A stretch of DNA of 55,316 bases, taken from positions 1-55,316 of the forward strand of contig CACWHK010000028.1 in assembly GCA_902760755.1 (NCBI GenBank). The letters are read 5' to 3'. The notes under the pieces are model-generated. The model worked only from the letters and a program-made list of their open reading frames with translations. It was not told where the DNA came from and ran no database searches. Shown in pieces: positions 35,350 through 43,417 of the stretch. Within the stretch, counting starts at the first letter, position 1. Every line of letters starts with the position of its first letter. The DNA is from an uncultured Lachnospiraceae bacterium. GTDB lineage: Bacteria > Bacillota > Clostridia > Lachnospirales > Lachnospiraceae. The translations under genes were made by a program, and so were the position numbers.

Positions 35350-36090
35350 ATGAGCCTTGATACAAGAACACTGCTGGAGGAGGTAAGCTCCGGAAAGCTT
35401 TCCGTGGAGGATGCCCTCCTCCTCTTAAAACAAAAGCCCTTTACGGACCTGGGCTTTGCGAAGGTAGACCTGCACCGGAGGGTCCGTCAGGGAGTGCCCG
35501 AGGTGATCTACGGTGCCGGAAAGACACCGGAGCAGATCACAGGGATCCTGCAGGCCCTTACCGAAGGAGGAGAGGAACGGATCCTCATCACCCGCCTTTC
35601 GGAGGAGGGAGCTGCAGCGGTGGCGGTGCATTTTCCCATCACCTATCATAAGGAGGCGCGGATTGCGATCCTGGGAGAGCTGCCGGAGCCTGCTGCGGAT
35701 AAAACCATCCTCATCGCCACCGGCGGAACCAGTGACATCCCCGTGGCCGAGGAAGCTGCCCTTACGGCACAGTATCTGGGACACCGGGTGAACCGGCTTT
35801 ATGATGTGGGTGTGGCGGGCCTTCACCGGCTGCTCAGCCACACCGAGGAGATCATGCAGGCCTCCGTCATCATCGCCATTGCAGGCATGGAGGGTGCGCT
35901 GGCCAGCGTCATCGGCGGTCTCGCGGACTGCCCTGTCATCGCGGTGCCCACCAGCGTGGGGTACGGAGCCTCCTTCGAGGGACTCTCCGCCCTGCTTTCC
36001 ATGATGAACTCCTGCGCCGGTGGCGTCAGCGTGGTAAACATCGACAACGGATTCGGAGCGGCGTATTGTGCGCACCGTTGCCTGCAGTAG
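35350..36090 (+). CDS. larB: Nickel-pincer cofactor biosynthesis protein LarB
   Basis: LarB carboxylates and hydrolyses nicotinic acid adenine dinucleotide in the first step of the nickel-pincer nucleotide of lactate racemase. The 246 residues show the AIR-carboxylase-like core: LIATGGTSDIPVAEEAALTA, RLYDVGVAGLHRLL, IAIAGMEGALASVIGGL and PTSVGYGA. The N-terminal section (VEDALLLLKQKPFTDLGFAKVD) is typical of LarB. AAAGGAAG lies before the ATG. It is the first of a larB-larC-larE operon with gaps of 16 and 44 bp. Confidence 0.95.
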   Translation: MSLDTRTLLEEVSSGKLSVEDALLLLKQKPFTDLGFAKVDLHRRVRQGVPEVIYGAGKTPEQITGILQALTEGGEERILITRLSEEGAAAVAVHFPITYHKEARIAILGELPEPAADKTILIATGGTSDIPVAEEAALTAQYLGHRVNRLYDVGVAGLHRLLSHTEEIMQASVIIAIAGMEGALASVIGGLADCPVIAVPTSVGYGASFEGLSALLSMMNSCAGGVSVVNIDNGFGAAYCAHRCLQ

Positions 36091-36106
36091 CCATAGGAGG
36101 AAGGAT

Positions 36107-37570
36107 ATGAAAACACTATACCTGGACTGCGGCATGGGGGCCGCAGGGGATATGCTCACGGCCGCGCTGCTCTCGCTGCTGCCGGAGCCCGAGAAAATGA
36201 TCGAGCGACTCAATGCACTGGGGATTCCCGATGTGGAATACCGGATGGAGCCAGCCGTAAAATGCGGCATCACCGGGGTTCATGTGCGGGTGCTGATCAA
36301 CGGCAAGGAAGAGGGATGCGGTGAACACTACCATCATGATGAGGAGCATGAGCATCACCACCATGATCATCATCACGATGACGAGCACGAACATCACCAT
36401 CATGAGCACTGCCATGAGGACGCTGAACAGCATGAACATGATCATCCCCATCATCACGACGAAGAACACGGACACCATCACCACCATCATGATGATGAAC
36501 ATGAGCACCACCACGAGCATGGGCATCATCACTCCCACCGCACGCTTGCAGAGATCCGGGCGGTGGTTGAAAAGCTGCCCATCGAGGCATCCGTCCGCGC
36601 GGACATCCTGGCGGTCTACACCTCCATCGCAGAGGCAGAGGGACATGTGCACGGGAAGCCCGTGGAGGAGATACATTTCCATGAGGTGGGAACCTGGGAC
36701 GCGGTAGCGGATGTAACCGCGGTGGCCCTGCTCCTGCACGAGCTGGCTCCGGAGGAGATCATCGCCTCTCCGATCCACGTGGGAAGCGGGCATGTACACT
36801 GTGCCCACGGAATCCTTCCGGTTCCCGCACCGGCCACGGCCTACATCCTGCGGGACATCCCCATCTACGGCGGGAAGCTTCACGGAGAGCTCTGCACCCC
36901 CACCGGTGCAGCCCTGCTGAAGCATTTTGTCACCCGCTTCGGAGAAATGCCGGTGCTTCGCACTACAGCCATCGGCTACGGCATGGGGAAGAAGGATTTC
37001 CCCGTGGCAAACTGCGTGCGTGCACTATTCGGAGATACCGAGGATACTGCGAAACAGGTCTCCCTCGGGAACCAATCTACGGATAAGGATACCGCAAATG
37101 AGACAACGCAACCGGGAATCCTTCCCGGAACGTTCACTCCGGACGGCACCGTCCTCGAGCTCTCCTGCAATGTGGATGATATGACTGCGGAAGAGATCAG
37201 CTTCGCCATGGAGCAGCTCTTTGCCGGCGGAGCCAGAGAGGTCTTCACGATCCCCGTGGGCATGAAGAAGTCACGCCCCGGCACCCTGCTCCGGGTGATC
37301 TGCGACGCAAAGGACCGGGAGCATATGGTCCGGCTTCTCTTCCTTCACACCACCACCCTGGGCATCCGGGAACAGGAGCTAAGCCGCTACACCCTACAGC
37401 GTAAGATTGAAACCGTGGAAACCCCCTATGGCCCGATCCGCCGGAAGCTTTCCGAGGGGTACGGTGTCACAAGAAGCAAATGGGAGTATGACGATCTGGC
37501 TAAGGTCGCAGCGAAGGAAGGCATCAGCCTGGACGAGCTTCGGACGATCCTGGATCAGCCGGAGGACTAA
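36107..37570 (+). CDS. larC: Nickel insertion protein LarC, single frame, with extreme histidine-rich loop
   Basis: LarC inserts nickel into the sulfurised cofactor using CTP. The ATG at 36107 has AGGAGGAAGGAT upstream and gives 487 residues (TLYLDCGMGAAGDMLTAAL opening; EEIHFHEVGTWDAVAD; PTGAALLKHF). Residues 73-146 hold about 40 histidines with Asp and Glu, a likely nickel store. In Lactobacillus plantarum larC is read through a programmed frameshift joining larC1 and larC2; here the whole gene is one open frame. The histidine tract is repetitive DNA (CAT/CAC codons). Confidence 0.95.
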   Translation: MKTLYLDCGMGAAGDMLTAALLSLLPEPEKMIERLNALGIPDVEYRMEPAVKCGITGVHVRVLINGKEEGCGEHYHHDEEHEHHHHDHHHDDEHEHHHHEHCHEDAEQHEHDHPHHHDEEHGHHHHHHDDEHEHHHEHGHHHSHRTLAEIRAVVEKLPIEASVRADILAVYTSIAEAEGHVHGKPVEEIHFHEVGTWDAVADVTAVALLLHELAPEEIIASPIHVGSGHVHCAHGILPVPAPATAYILRDIPIYGGKLHGELCTPTGAALLKHFVTRFGEMPVLRTTAIGYGMGKKDFPVANCVRALFGDTEDTAKQVSLGNQSTDKDTANETTQPGILPGTFTPDGTVLELSCNVDDMTAEEISFAMEQLFAGGAREVFTIPVGMKKSRPGTLLRVICDAKDREHMVRLLFLHTTTLGIREQELSRYTLQRKIETVETPYGPIRRKLSEGYGVTRSKWEYDDLAKVAAKEGISLDELRTILDQPED

Positions 37571-37614
37571 GCCTGCCGGCGAAACAAAGCACGCATTTCG
37601 TGAAAGGAACAATT

Positions 37615-38493
37615 ATGGATACAGCACTTGAAGAACGGGAGCTTTCCCCGGAACTGACCGAAAAACTCCACCTGCTGGAGGATATCCTCCGGAAGATGGA
37701 GTCCGTTGCCGTGGCGTTCTCCGCCGGCGTTGATTCTACATTTCTTCTCTACATGGCACACCGCGTGCTGGGCGGGCAGGCCGCTGCCATCACGGCCACC
37801 TCTCCCCTCTTCCCCGAGGACGAGGGTGTCGAAGCGGAAGCCTTTACCGCGGAACATGGTATCATACACCATGTCTTCTCGTTCCAGCCTCTGGGTCTTC
37901 CCTGCTTTGAGGAGAACCCGCAGGACCGCTGCTACTACTGCAAAACCGCGCTCTTCCGCGAGATCCGCTGGTACGCGGAGGAATCCTGCTATGCCTACGT
38001 GGCAGAGGGTACAAATGTAGATGACCTGGGCGACTATCGTCCCGGCCTTCGCGCCCTGGAGGAGCAAAAGATCCGCAGCCCGCTTCGGGAAGCAGGCCTG
38101 ACGAAGGCGGATGTACGTGCACTCTCCAGACATTTCGGCCTGTCCACCTGGGACAAACCCTCCTTTGCATGTCTGGCTACCCGCTTCCCCTTCGGAGACG
38201 AGATCACGGAGGAACGTCTCTCCATGGTGGGACAGGCGGAAGCGTATCTGAAATCCCTGGGGCTTCGGCAGTACCGGGTGCGGATCCACGACCTGATCGC
38301 CCGCATCGAGGTGGAGCCGCAGGACCTGGAACGCCTCGCAGCCCCGGGTGTCCGCGAACCTCTGGTGGAGCATTTCCAAAGCCTCGGCTTCCGATATGTC
38401 ACTCTGGACCTGGCAGGCTACCGAAGCGGGAGCATGAATCCCGTGTCAAATGAAGCTCCTGAGACGGAAGCTCCTGAGACGGAAGCTCAATAA
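37615..38493 (+). CDS. larE: ATP-dependent sacrificial sulfur transferase LarE
   Basis: LarE adds two sulfurs to the pincer nucleotide, in some homologues by giving up its own cysteine sulfur and in others through an iron-sulfur cluster. Signature elements are the P-loop VAFSAGVDSTFLLYMA, DRCYYCKTALF and KPSFACLATRFPFG; the Cys in that last motif matches the sulfur-donor position in the Lactobacillus enzyme. The ATG at 37615 follows GAAAGGAAC. 292 residues. The C-terminus ends in a TEAPETEA repeat. LarA, the enzyme that uses the cofactor, is not in the window. Confidence 0.93.
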   Translation: MDTALEERELSPELTEKLHLLEDILRKMESVAVAFSAGVDSTFLLYMAHRVLGGQAAAITATSPLFPEDEGVEAEAFTAEHGIIHHVFSFQPLGLPCFEENPQDRCYYCKTALFREIRWYAEESCYAYVAEGTNVDDLGDYRPGLRALEEQKIRSPLREAGLTKADVRALSRHFGLSTWDKPSFACLATRFPFGDEITEERLSMVGQAEAYLKSLGLRQYRVRIHDLIARIEVEPQDLERLAAPGVREPLVEHFQSLGFRYVTLDLAGYRSGSMNPVSNEAPETEAPETEAQ

Positions 38494-38550
38494 TCAAGGG
38501 TCTGTCAAAAATCCCACCGAATTCACATCGAATTTGTCAAAATGGGTAAT

Positions 38551-38611
38551 AAAAACCGTATGGCGCAAAGTACAACATTTCTATGATGTAGCTTTGCGCC
38601 ATACGGTTTTT
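38551..38611. terminator. Long hairpin terminator between larE and the wall hydrolase gene
   Basis: A perfect 20-bp stem (AAAAACCGTATGGCGCAAAG with its complement) encloses a 21-nt loop that can pair further. It has A/T ends suitable for termination in both directions between convergent genes. Confidence 0.85.
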
Positions 38612-38629
38612 CGGTTAATTACCACTCAA

Positions 38630-40144
38630 TTACCACTCAGAGTAGAACACGTGGCTTCCCAGGATGTAATACTCCGACTTCAGCCGGGAGAGGTCGTACC
38701 CCTTATGCATCCGGAAGCTGTCGAAGCCTCCGATCACGTTCTTTCCCTGCATGGCCTCTCTGGCAGCCTGCATGGCCGTGGAGGACCCGCCGTGGATCAG
38801 ACTCCTCTTAAAGCTGCGCGAGCCCGTCACGCTGAACTGATACGGCTGATAGACCACATCCTCCAGCGTCTCTCCGTACTTTCCGGAGCGAAGGCGGTTC
38901 AGCAGTACATTTGCTACGGCGATCTGTCCCTCATACTCCTCACTTCCGGCCTCGGTGTAAACCGTTGCTGCCAGCAGGTAGAAGTCCTGCTCGGAGAGGT
39001 TGATGGACTCATCCCACTGCTTCACGCTCTCGTCCTCCTCGTGAATGTAATAGATCTCATCGGAGGAGTTAAGCTTCATCCCATACTCGCAGTATCCGTC
39101 GCTGTTGAAATGGTACGCCCAGCCATTGATGATCACGGTTTCATCCGCTGCATAGTAGCTGCCGCGGCCGAACCACCAGAGGTCACCGTCCGCATGCCAG
39201 CCATAGCGCTTCGGCGTCGCGGTTCCGTCGGTCCGGATATACCGTCCACCCTGGAACCAGTCCAGTCCCTCTCGGCTCTCTGCCATGATACCGCCCACCG
39301 CGGGCTCGAAGTAGTAGTCCTTTCCGCCGATGGTTGCCCAGCCAAGCACTGCTCTGCCCTCGACATCGGAGCGGAACCAGTCCCCGTTCTCCGCCTGGTA
39401 CCAGCCCTCGAAGGTCCGCATGGCACCGGAGGCGTTGAAGATATAATACTGCTTCTTTGCCGCAAATGGAGCGCTTGTGTCATAGCTTCCGCCCTGTGCC
39501 ATCTGCCCGGTGGTATAGTCGAAGAAGTACCATTTGCCACCGAGCTTCTTCCAGCCCGTAGTGCAGGCCTGGGACGGCAGGATGTAATACCAGCAGTCAT
39601 CCCCCGGCCAATTATACCATCCGACCTTCGGAAGGTATCCGTTCTCATCGAAAATGTACAGCCGCCCGCTGATCCATGCCCGACGGTCCTTTAATGCCGC
39701 GCCGGTGTCAGATGCCACATACATCCAGTGACCGTCGTCGGTTTCCTTCCAGCGGTAGTGCTCCGGATCTTCCTCCGCGTCGCAGACGCCGAGGCCCGGA
39801 TTATCGCCGATCTTGCAGCCGCCGTGGAACTGATCCACAGTGTAGCCTTTGGCCGTGAAGTAGTACCATGCCCCGTCCACGATGTACCAGCCGGATTTCA
39901 GATACTCGCCGGTTTCGCGGTTATATACGCGGCCGTAGGCGCGGGAGCGGCCGGTGTCGCTCTCCTGCCCGGTTCCCCAGAAGGTCCAGTCCCAACCGCC
40001 CTTGCCGGTGGTCACTTCCTCTTCGGCTGCTTCGGAATAGTCGGTGATGAGAAGCACCAGAAGAAGGATGACGGCTACCGTCAGAAGGGCGCCGAGGGGG
40101 CTTCTCAGACCGCGGGGCTGTTTTCCGTATTGATCTTTGTTCAT
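38630..40144 (-). CDS. Cell-wall-binding repeat protein with C-terminal SleB-type hydrolase domain
   Basis: 504 residues. An N-terminal membrane anchor or uncleaved signal (LLTVAVILLLVLLITDY, about residues 20-36) is followed by cell-wall binding repeats of the GW..ADG.WWYF type (about residues 60-350). The C-terminal 135 residues match the cell-wall hydrolase (SleB, PF07486) domain: LLAATVYTEAGSEEYEGQIA, AVANVLLNRLRSGKYGETL and VVYQPYQFSV. The Glu in YTEAGSEE is the likely catalytic acid. It probably cuts peptidoglycan at the cell surface. It is convergent with larE and lies downstream of scrB, separated by the 171-bp repeat. Confidence 0.88.
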   Translation of the reverse strand: MNKDQYGKQPRGLRSPLGALLTVAVILLLVLLITDYSEAAEEEVTTGKGGWDWTFWGTGQESDTGRSRAYGRVYNRETGEYLKSGWYIVDGAWYYFTAKGYTVDQFHGGCKIGDNPGLGVCDAEEDPEHYRWKETDDGHWMYVASDTGAALKDRRAWISGRLYIFDENGYLPKVGWYNWPGDDCWYYILPSQACTTGWKKLGGKWYFFDYTTGQMAQGGSYDTSAPFAAKKQYYIFNASGAMRTFEGWYQAENGDWFRSDVEGRAVLGWATIGGKDYYFEPAVGGIMAESREGLDWFQGGRYIRTDGTATPKRYGWHADGDLWWFGRGSYYAADETVIINGWAYHFNSDGYCEYGMKLNSSDEIYYIHEEDESVKQWDESINLSEQDFYLLAATVYTEAGSEEYEGQIAVANVLLNRLRSGKYGETLEDVVYQPYQFSVTGSRSFKRSLIHGGSSTAMQAAREAMQGKNVIGGFDSFRMHKGYDLSRLKSEYYILGSHVFYSEW

Positions 40145-40225
40145 AGAGTCCTCGATTCCATGTAATCTACAGAATGAAAGCGGCCGGTGCTTTCGCCCCG
40201 ACCGCCATCGTTGCCAAGTGAATCC

Positions 40226-40254
40226 ATTTTCACCTAATGTCTCAAATCTGTCAA
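40226..40254 (-). promoter_or_regulatory. Possible promoter of the wall hydrolase gene
   Basis: Minus-strand TTGACA (40254-40249), 17 bp and GAAAAT (40231-40226). The -35 is perfect and the -10 poor. Confidence 0.35.
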
Positions 40255-40274
40255 GCGTTAGATGATACCAGATA

Positions 40275-40445
40275 TTGAGACGGCGCTTGGTCCTTCGCCA
40301 CGGATGCTATTTTCGGGGCCCGGCTCGCGCCTTAGTTTCGGGTGCCCCTTGCGGTTCTAAGCTTCCCACTTCGTGCTTCGCACTCGTGGATTGCTAAGAA
40401 CCGAGACCCGAAATGACCCCGAAAACAGCACCGTGTCCGGACTGG
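40275..40445 (-). repeat. 171-bp structured hairpin repeat, copy 2
   Basis: Same length as 21387-21557, 164 of 171 positions identical. The changes are C to A at the helix-1 bulge (40304), CAT to TTC (40337-40339) and ATG to GAA (40410-40412); the last two are exactly compensatory. It covers the 3' end of scrB, so the scrB stop codon at 40332-40334 and the last 37 codons come from the element. The orientation relative to transcription is the same as in copy 1. Confidence 0.9.
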
Positions 40446-41924
40446 AATTAGGAACTCTTCCTTCACCGCGGATCGCAGAGTCCAAAGACGCGGGAAGAGG
40501 TCTCCCTCCATACGGAAGTAGTGTTCCGTGTCTTCGGGGAAGACGCGGGTTGTGAAGACGGCATCGCCGTCGTTGACGAAGACTTCCACGGAGCTGCTGT
40601 CGATGAAGATTCGAAGGTGTGAGAGGCCGTGTTCCAGGGGACGGGTCCGATCGGTGCCTTCCTGCACATTGAACTGCTTTCGAAGGCCGCTCCGGTCGAT
40701 GGTGATCTCTTTCTTTACGTCGTTGTAAAGGATGTGCAGTCCGCCTTCGCCTGCTTCGTCGGTAAAGAGGTGTACACGTACATGGCCTGCCCTACAGTCG
40801 AGCTCGAGCTCTGCTGCCTTCGGAAGGTCGCAGCAGCCGTTTACGTTCGGTGCGAGGACGATCTTCTCCTCGCGGAGCTTCTTCAGTTCCGGCAGGGGTT
40901 GCTGGATGAGGCGTCTGCCGCGGACGGTGAGTTCTCTCGGCAGGGTGAGGCACCCGGCCCAGTCTTCCTCGTCCGTGGGATAGCTTACATCCGGCACGCC
41001 CATCCACGCGATGAGCACGGCCTTATCTGCATCCTCGATGTTGTTGGCGCAGGCCGCAGCATAGGAGTCAAAGCCGAAGTCCAGCACATGGAACTGCCCG
41101 TCCGGCGTAAATGTCAGTGTCTCCCAGTCCATGCTTCCCATGATATATCCGTTGTGGTTCTGACTCTCGCCTCGTCCCGGCAGGGTCAGATGCTGCGGGC
41201 AGAGCAGCAGTACATCTCTGCCTCCGATATGCTCGATGGAGGGGCATTCCCACATGTCCCCGAAGGCCTCAAAGCCCGGAACCTTCAGTTCTCCTTCGAA
41301 ATGCCATCCGTGCTGCAGGTCTTCCGACTTATAGATCAGGGCACAGCCGTGTTTCTCTTTGGTCTGGGCCCCGATGATCATGTAATACGTTCCTTCTTCC
41401 ACACCGCAGATGATCTTCGGATCTCTCTGATGCTCGGTGTAGTCCGGGTGGGACCCGAACAAGGGAAGGGGATACTTCTCGGGCCAGCCATCATTTCCGA
41501 GACGGGCCAGGCAGGTATACGCATGGCGGGTCCAGTCGGCATCCCGGTGGTTTCCGGTGTAGTAAAGATAGATCTTGTCTCCGATGGGCATGGCAGAACC
41601 GGAATAGACACCTTTGTTGTCGTAGCCGTCCTCCTGATCCGGGAGAAGGCAGACGCCCAGGTTCTTCCAGGTTACCAGGTCCTTGGAGACGATATGGTAC
41701 CAGTGCTTCAGACCGTGGACAGCGCCCCAGGGGCACCACTGATAGAAGAGGTGCCAGCGGTTATCGAACCACACGAAGCCATTGGGATCGTTCATGAGCC
41801 CCGTGACGGCCTGATTGTGAAATGTCTGGCGATACGTGGACTCCCTGATACGACCATACAGCTCCGTTAATTCCTGCGGATCCCTGAGATACCTATACTT
41901 CTCTTCTCTCGTCCATTCCTTCAT
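40332..41924 (-). CDS. scrB: Sucrose-6-phosphate hydrolase (GH32), C-terminus derived from a repeat
   Basis: Hydrolyses sucrose-6-phosphate made by ScrA into glucose-6-phosphate and fructose. The ATG at 41924 follows AGGAGGGGGG. GH32 motifs: TGLMNDPNGF (nucleophile Asp), RDPKI (transition-state Asp) and WECPS (acid Glu). The C-terminal beta-sandwich ends near residue 490. The last 37 residues (from about the LWTLRSAVKEEF segment onward) are translated from the 171-bp repeat, have an odd composition rich in Arg, Cys and Gly, and end at a stop in the repeat. Activity should be kept because the catalytic domain is complete. It is the last gene of scrA-ptsH-scrK-scrB. Confidence 0.92.
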   Translation of the reverse strand: MKEWTREEKYRYLRDPQELTELYGRIRESTYRQTFHNQAVTGLMNDPNGFVWFDNRWHLFYQWCPWGAVHGLKHWYHIVSKDLVTWKNLGVCLLPDQEDGYDNKGVYSGSAMPIGDKIYLYYTGNHRDADWTRHAYTCLARLGNDGWPEKYPLPLFGSHPDYTEHQRDPKIICGVEEGTYYMIIGAQTKEKHGCALIYKSEDLQHGWHFEGELKVPGFEAFGDMWECPSIEHIGGRDVLLLCPQHLTLPGRGESQNHNGYIMGSMDWETLTFTPDGQFHVLDFGFDSYAAACANNIEDADKAVLIAWMGVPDVSYPTDEEDWAGCLTLPRELTVRGRRLIQQPLPELKKLREEKIVLAPNVNGCCDLPKAAELELDCRAGHVRVHLFTDEAGEGGLHILYNDVKKEITIDRSGLRKQFNVQEGTDRTRPLEHGLSHLRIFIDSSSVEVFVNDGDAVFTTRVFPEDTEHYFRMEGDLFPRLWTLRSAVKEEFLIPVRTRCCFRGHFGSRFLAIHECEARSGKLRTARGTRN

Positions 41925-41954
41925 GCTACTCCCCCCTCCTGTATGAGACGGCAT

Positions 41955-41988
41955 GTCATTCTGAAGCCCATCAGGGCTGAAGAATCTC
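41955..41988. repeat. REP-like element between scrK and scrB
   Basis: GTCATTCTGAAGCCC..GGGCTGAAGAATCTC, a palindromic unit of the family at 13911-13990. It ends within the scrK stop codon. Confidence 0.7.
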
Positions 41989-42863
41989 TATCCCTCTGCC
42001 AGTGCGTCCAGTCCCAGCTTCACGGCACCCATGATTCCCTGGTCATCATTGCAGCCCGCGGGGACGATATAGCTGTCCAGATCCGCCAGCTCCCTGGTCT
42101 CCAGATATCCGTTCAGTTTCTCTGCTACCTTCCTGCGGATCAGCGGGAAGAGATGCAGCTGATGCATCACGCCGCCACCCAGGATTACTCTCTGGGGACT
42201 AACGGTCAGGATCAGCATGACCACTGCCTGTGCGATATAATCACTTTCATAATACCAGACCTCCGGCTTATCCACCAGTTCATGGCCGGGCGCACCCCAG
42301 CGGTCGCGGATGGCCGGACCTGCTGCCATGCCTTCCAGACAGTTGCCGTGGAAGGGGCATTTCCCTGCGTAGGTATCCCCCGGAACGGGGATCACCTTCA
42401 CGTGTCCCATCTCGGGATGCAGCATGCCGTGCACCACCTTACCACCGGAGAGGATGCCTCCGCCCACGCCGGTTCCGATGGTGATATATGCCACGTCAGT
42501 CAGACCCTGCGCAGCGCCCCAGGTAACCTCGCCGAGCAGCGATCCATTTACGTCCGTATCAAAGCCGATGGGCACATTCATTGCCTGCCGCATCACGCCT
42601 ACAATGTTGTAATTGGCCCACGCAAGCTTCGGTGTCTTTACGATAAAGCCATAGGTAGGCGAATTCTTATTCACGTCCACCGGTCCGAAGCTGGCGATTC
42701 CCAGAGCTTCGATGTTCTTATCCTTGAAATACTCTATGATCTTCGGCATGGTTTCATCCGGTGTCGTTGTCGGAACGGAGATCTGATCCAGGATCTGCCC
42801 GTTCTCGTCGCCGATGGCGCAAACCATCTTGGTTCCGCCCGCTTCCAATGCTCCTATCTTCAT
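41988..42863 (-). CDS. scrK: ROK-family fructokinase
   Basis: Phosphorylates fructose freed by ScrB. The ATG at 42863 has AGGAGG about 6 nt upstream and gives 291 residues. ROK features: IGALEAGGTKMVCAIG (ATP/sugar site), DTDVNGSLLGE, TIGTGVGGGI, the ROK zinc motif MGHVKVIPVPGDTYAGKCPFHGNCLEG and VILGGGVMHQ. The operon position next to scrB, and ROK fructokinases in many sucrose operons, support the assignment over glucokinase. The REP unit at 41955 overlaps its last base. Confidence 0.9.
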   Translation of the reverse strand: MKIGALEAGGTKMVCAIGDENGQILDQISVPTTTPDETMPKIIEYFKDKNIEALGIASFGPVDVNKNSPTYGFIVKTPKLAWANYNIVGVMRQAMNVPIGFDTDVNGSLLGEVTWGAAQGLTDVAYITIGTGVGGGILSGGKVVHGMLHPEMGHVKVIPVPGDTYAGKCPFHGNCLEGMAAGPAIRDRWGAPGHELVDKPEVWYYESDYIAQAVVMLILTVSPQRVILGGGVMHQLHLFPLIRRKVAEKLNGYLETRELADLDSYIVPAGCNDDQGIMGAVKLGLDALAEG

Positions 42864-42920
42864 TCGCATCCTCCTCATATATGTATTGCCCCCTCGCATC
42901 CGCTCGGCGGCGCGTCGGTC

Positions 42921-42959
42921 GGTGCGATCCCTATGTCATGACTCCGTCATGACCGCACC
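42921..42959. other. Inverted repeat between ptsH and scrK
   Basis: GGTGCG/CGCACC arms around a palindromic GTCATGAC pair, forming a long stem. It may add to the terminator beside it or protect mRNA ends. Confidence 0.45.
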
Positions 42960-42961
42960 TC

Positions 42962-43012
42962 TAAAAAGAGGGCGGCCCCGGGTGTTCAAAACGAACGCTC
43001 CCTGAACCGCCC
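42962..43012 (-). terminator. Terminator-like hairpin after ptsH
   Basis: GGGCGG..CCGCCC arms with an inner GTTC/GAAC pairing, followed on the minus strand by CTCTTTTT. It lies inside the operon and may reduce transcription of scrK-scrB relative to scrA-ptsH. Confidence 0.6.
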
Positions 43013-43096
43013 ATCCTGTCCTATGATCCGCTCAGGCCGTCTCTTTCACGCGCATCCGACCGTCAGCTACAGCCACTCATTTCACGGATCCCCGAC

Positions 43097-43354
43097 CTAC
43101 AGATTCTCTTTCAGGAAGGCCTCGATTGCAGCTGCAGCTGCTTCTTCATCATCGCCCTCAACCTGAACGGTAACCTCATCGCCCTTCTTGATGCCCATGC
43201 CCATCAGCTTCATCAGCGCAGTTGCCTTTGCGCTCTTATCATCCTTGGAAATGGTGATGGTGCTGGTGAATTCCTTCGCCTTCTTAACCAGAAGACCTGC
43301 GGGACGTGCGTGGATACCTACTTCATCTGTGATCACATACTTGAATTCTTTCAT
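43097..43354 (-). CDS. ptsH: Phosphocarrier protein HPr lacking Ser46
   Basis: 85-residue phosphocarrier that passes phosphate from EI to EIIA domains. The active site is VGIHARPAGLLV with His15. Aligned to Bacillus HPr, positions 40-52 read KSAKATALMKLMG; the regulatory Ser46 is replaced by Ala, with Thr at 45. HPr kinase phosphorylation at Ser46, which drives CcpA-dependent repression, should not occur in the usual way. It lies between scrA and scrK, with a 63-bp gap after scrA that holds a REP fragment. GGAGATAAACT precedes the ATG. Confidence 0.95.
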   Translation of the reverse strand: MKEFKYVITDEVGIHARPAGLLVKKAKEFTSTITISKDDKSAKATALMKLMGMGIKKGDEVTVQVEGDDEEAAAAAIEAFLKENL

Positions 43355-43390
43355 AGTTTATCTCCTTTTTTTGATTTACCAAAGTGACGG

Positions 43391-43413
43391 GATTCTTCGG
43401 CCTTCGGCCTCAG
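43391..43413. repeat. REP-like fragment
   Basis: GATTCTTCGG-CCTTCGGCCTCAG, a partial unit of the same repeat family, between scrA and ptsH. Confidence 0.45.
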
Positions 43414-43417
43414 ACAC

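Noticed and set aside
36330-36540. Possible CRISPR-like or tandem repeat array
   Set aside because: The periodic CAT/CAC bases are codons of the LarC histidine loop; there are no spacers.
36107-37570. Programmed frameshift in larC
   Set aside because: The gene is one uninterrupted frame with both LarC parts, so no frameshift is needed.
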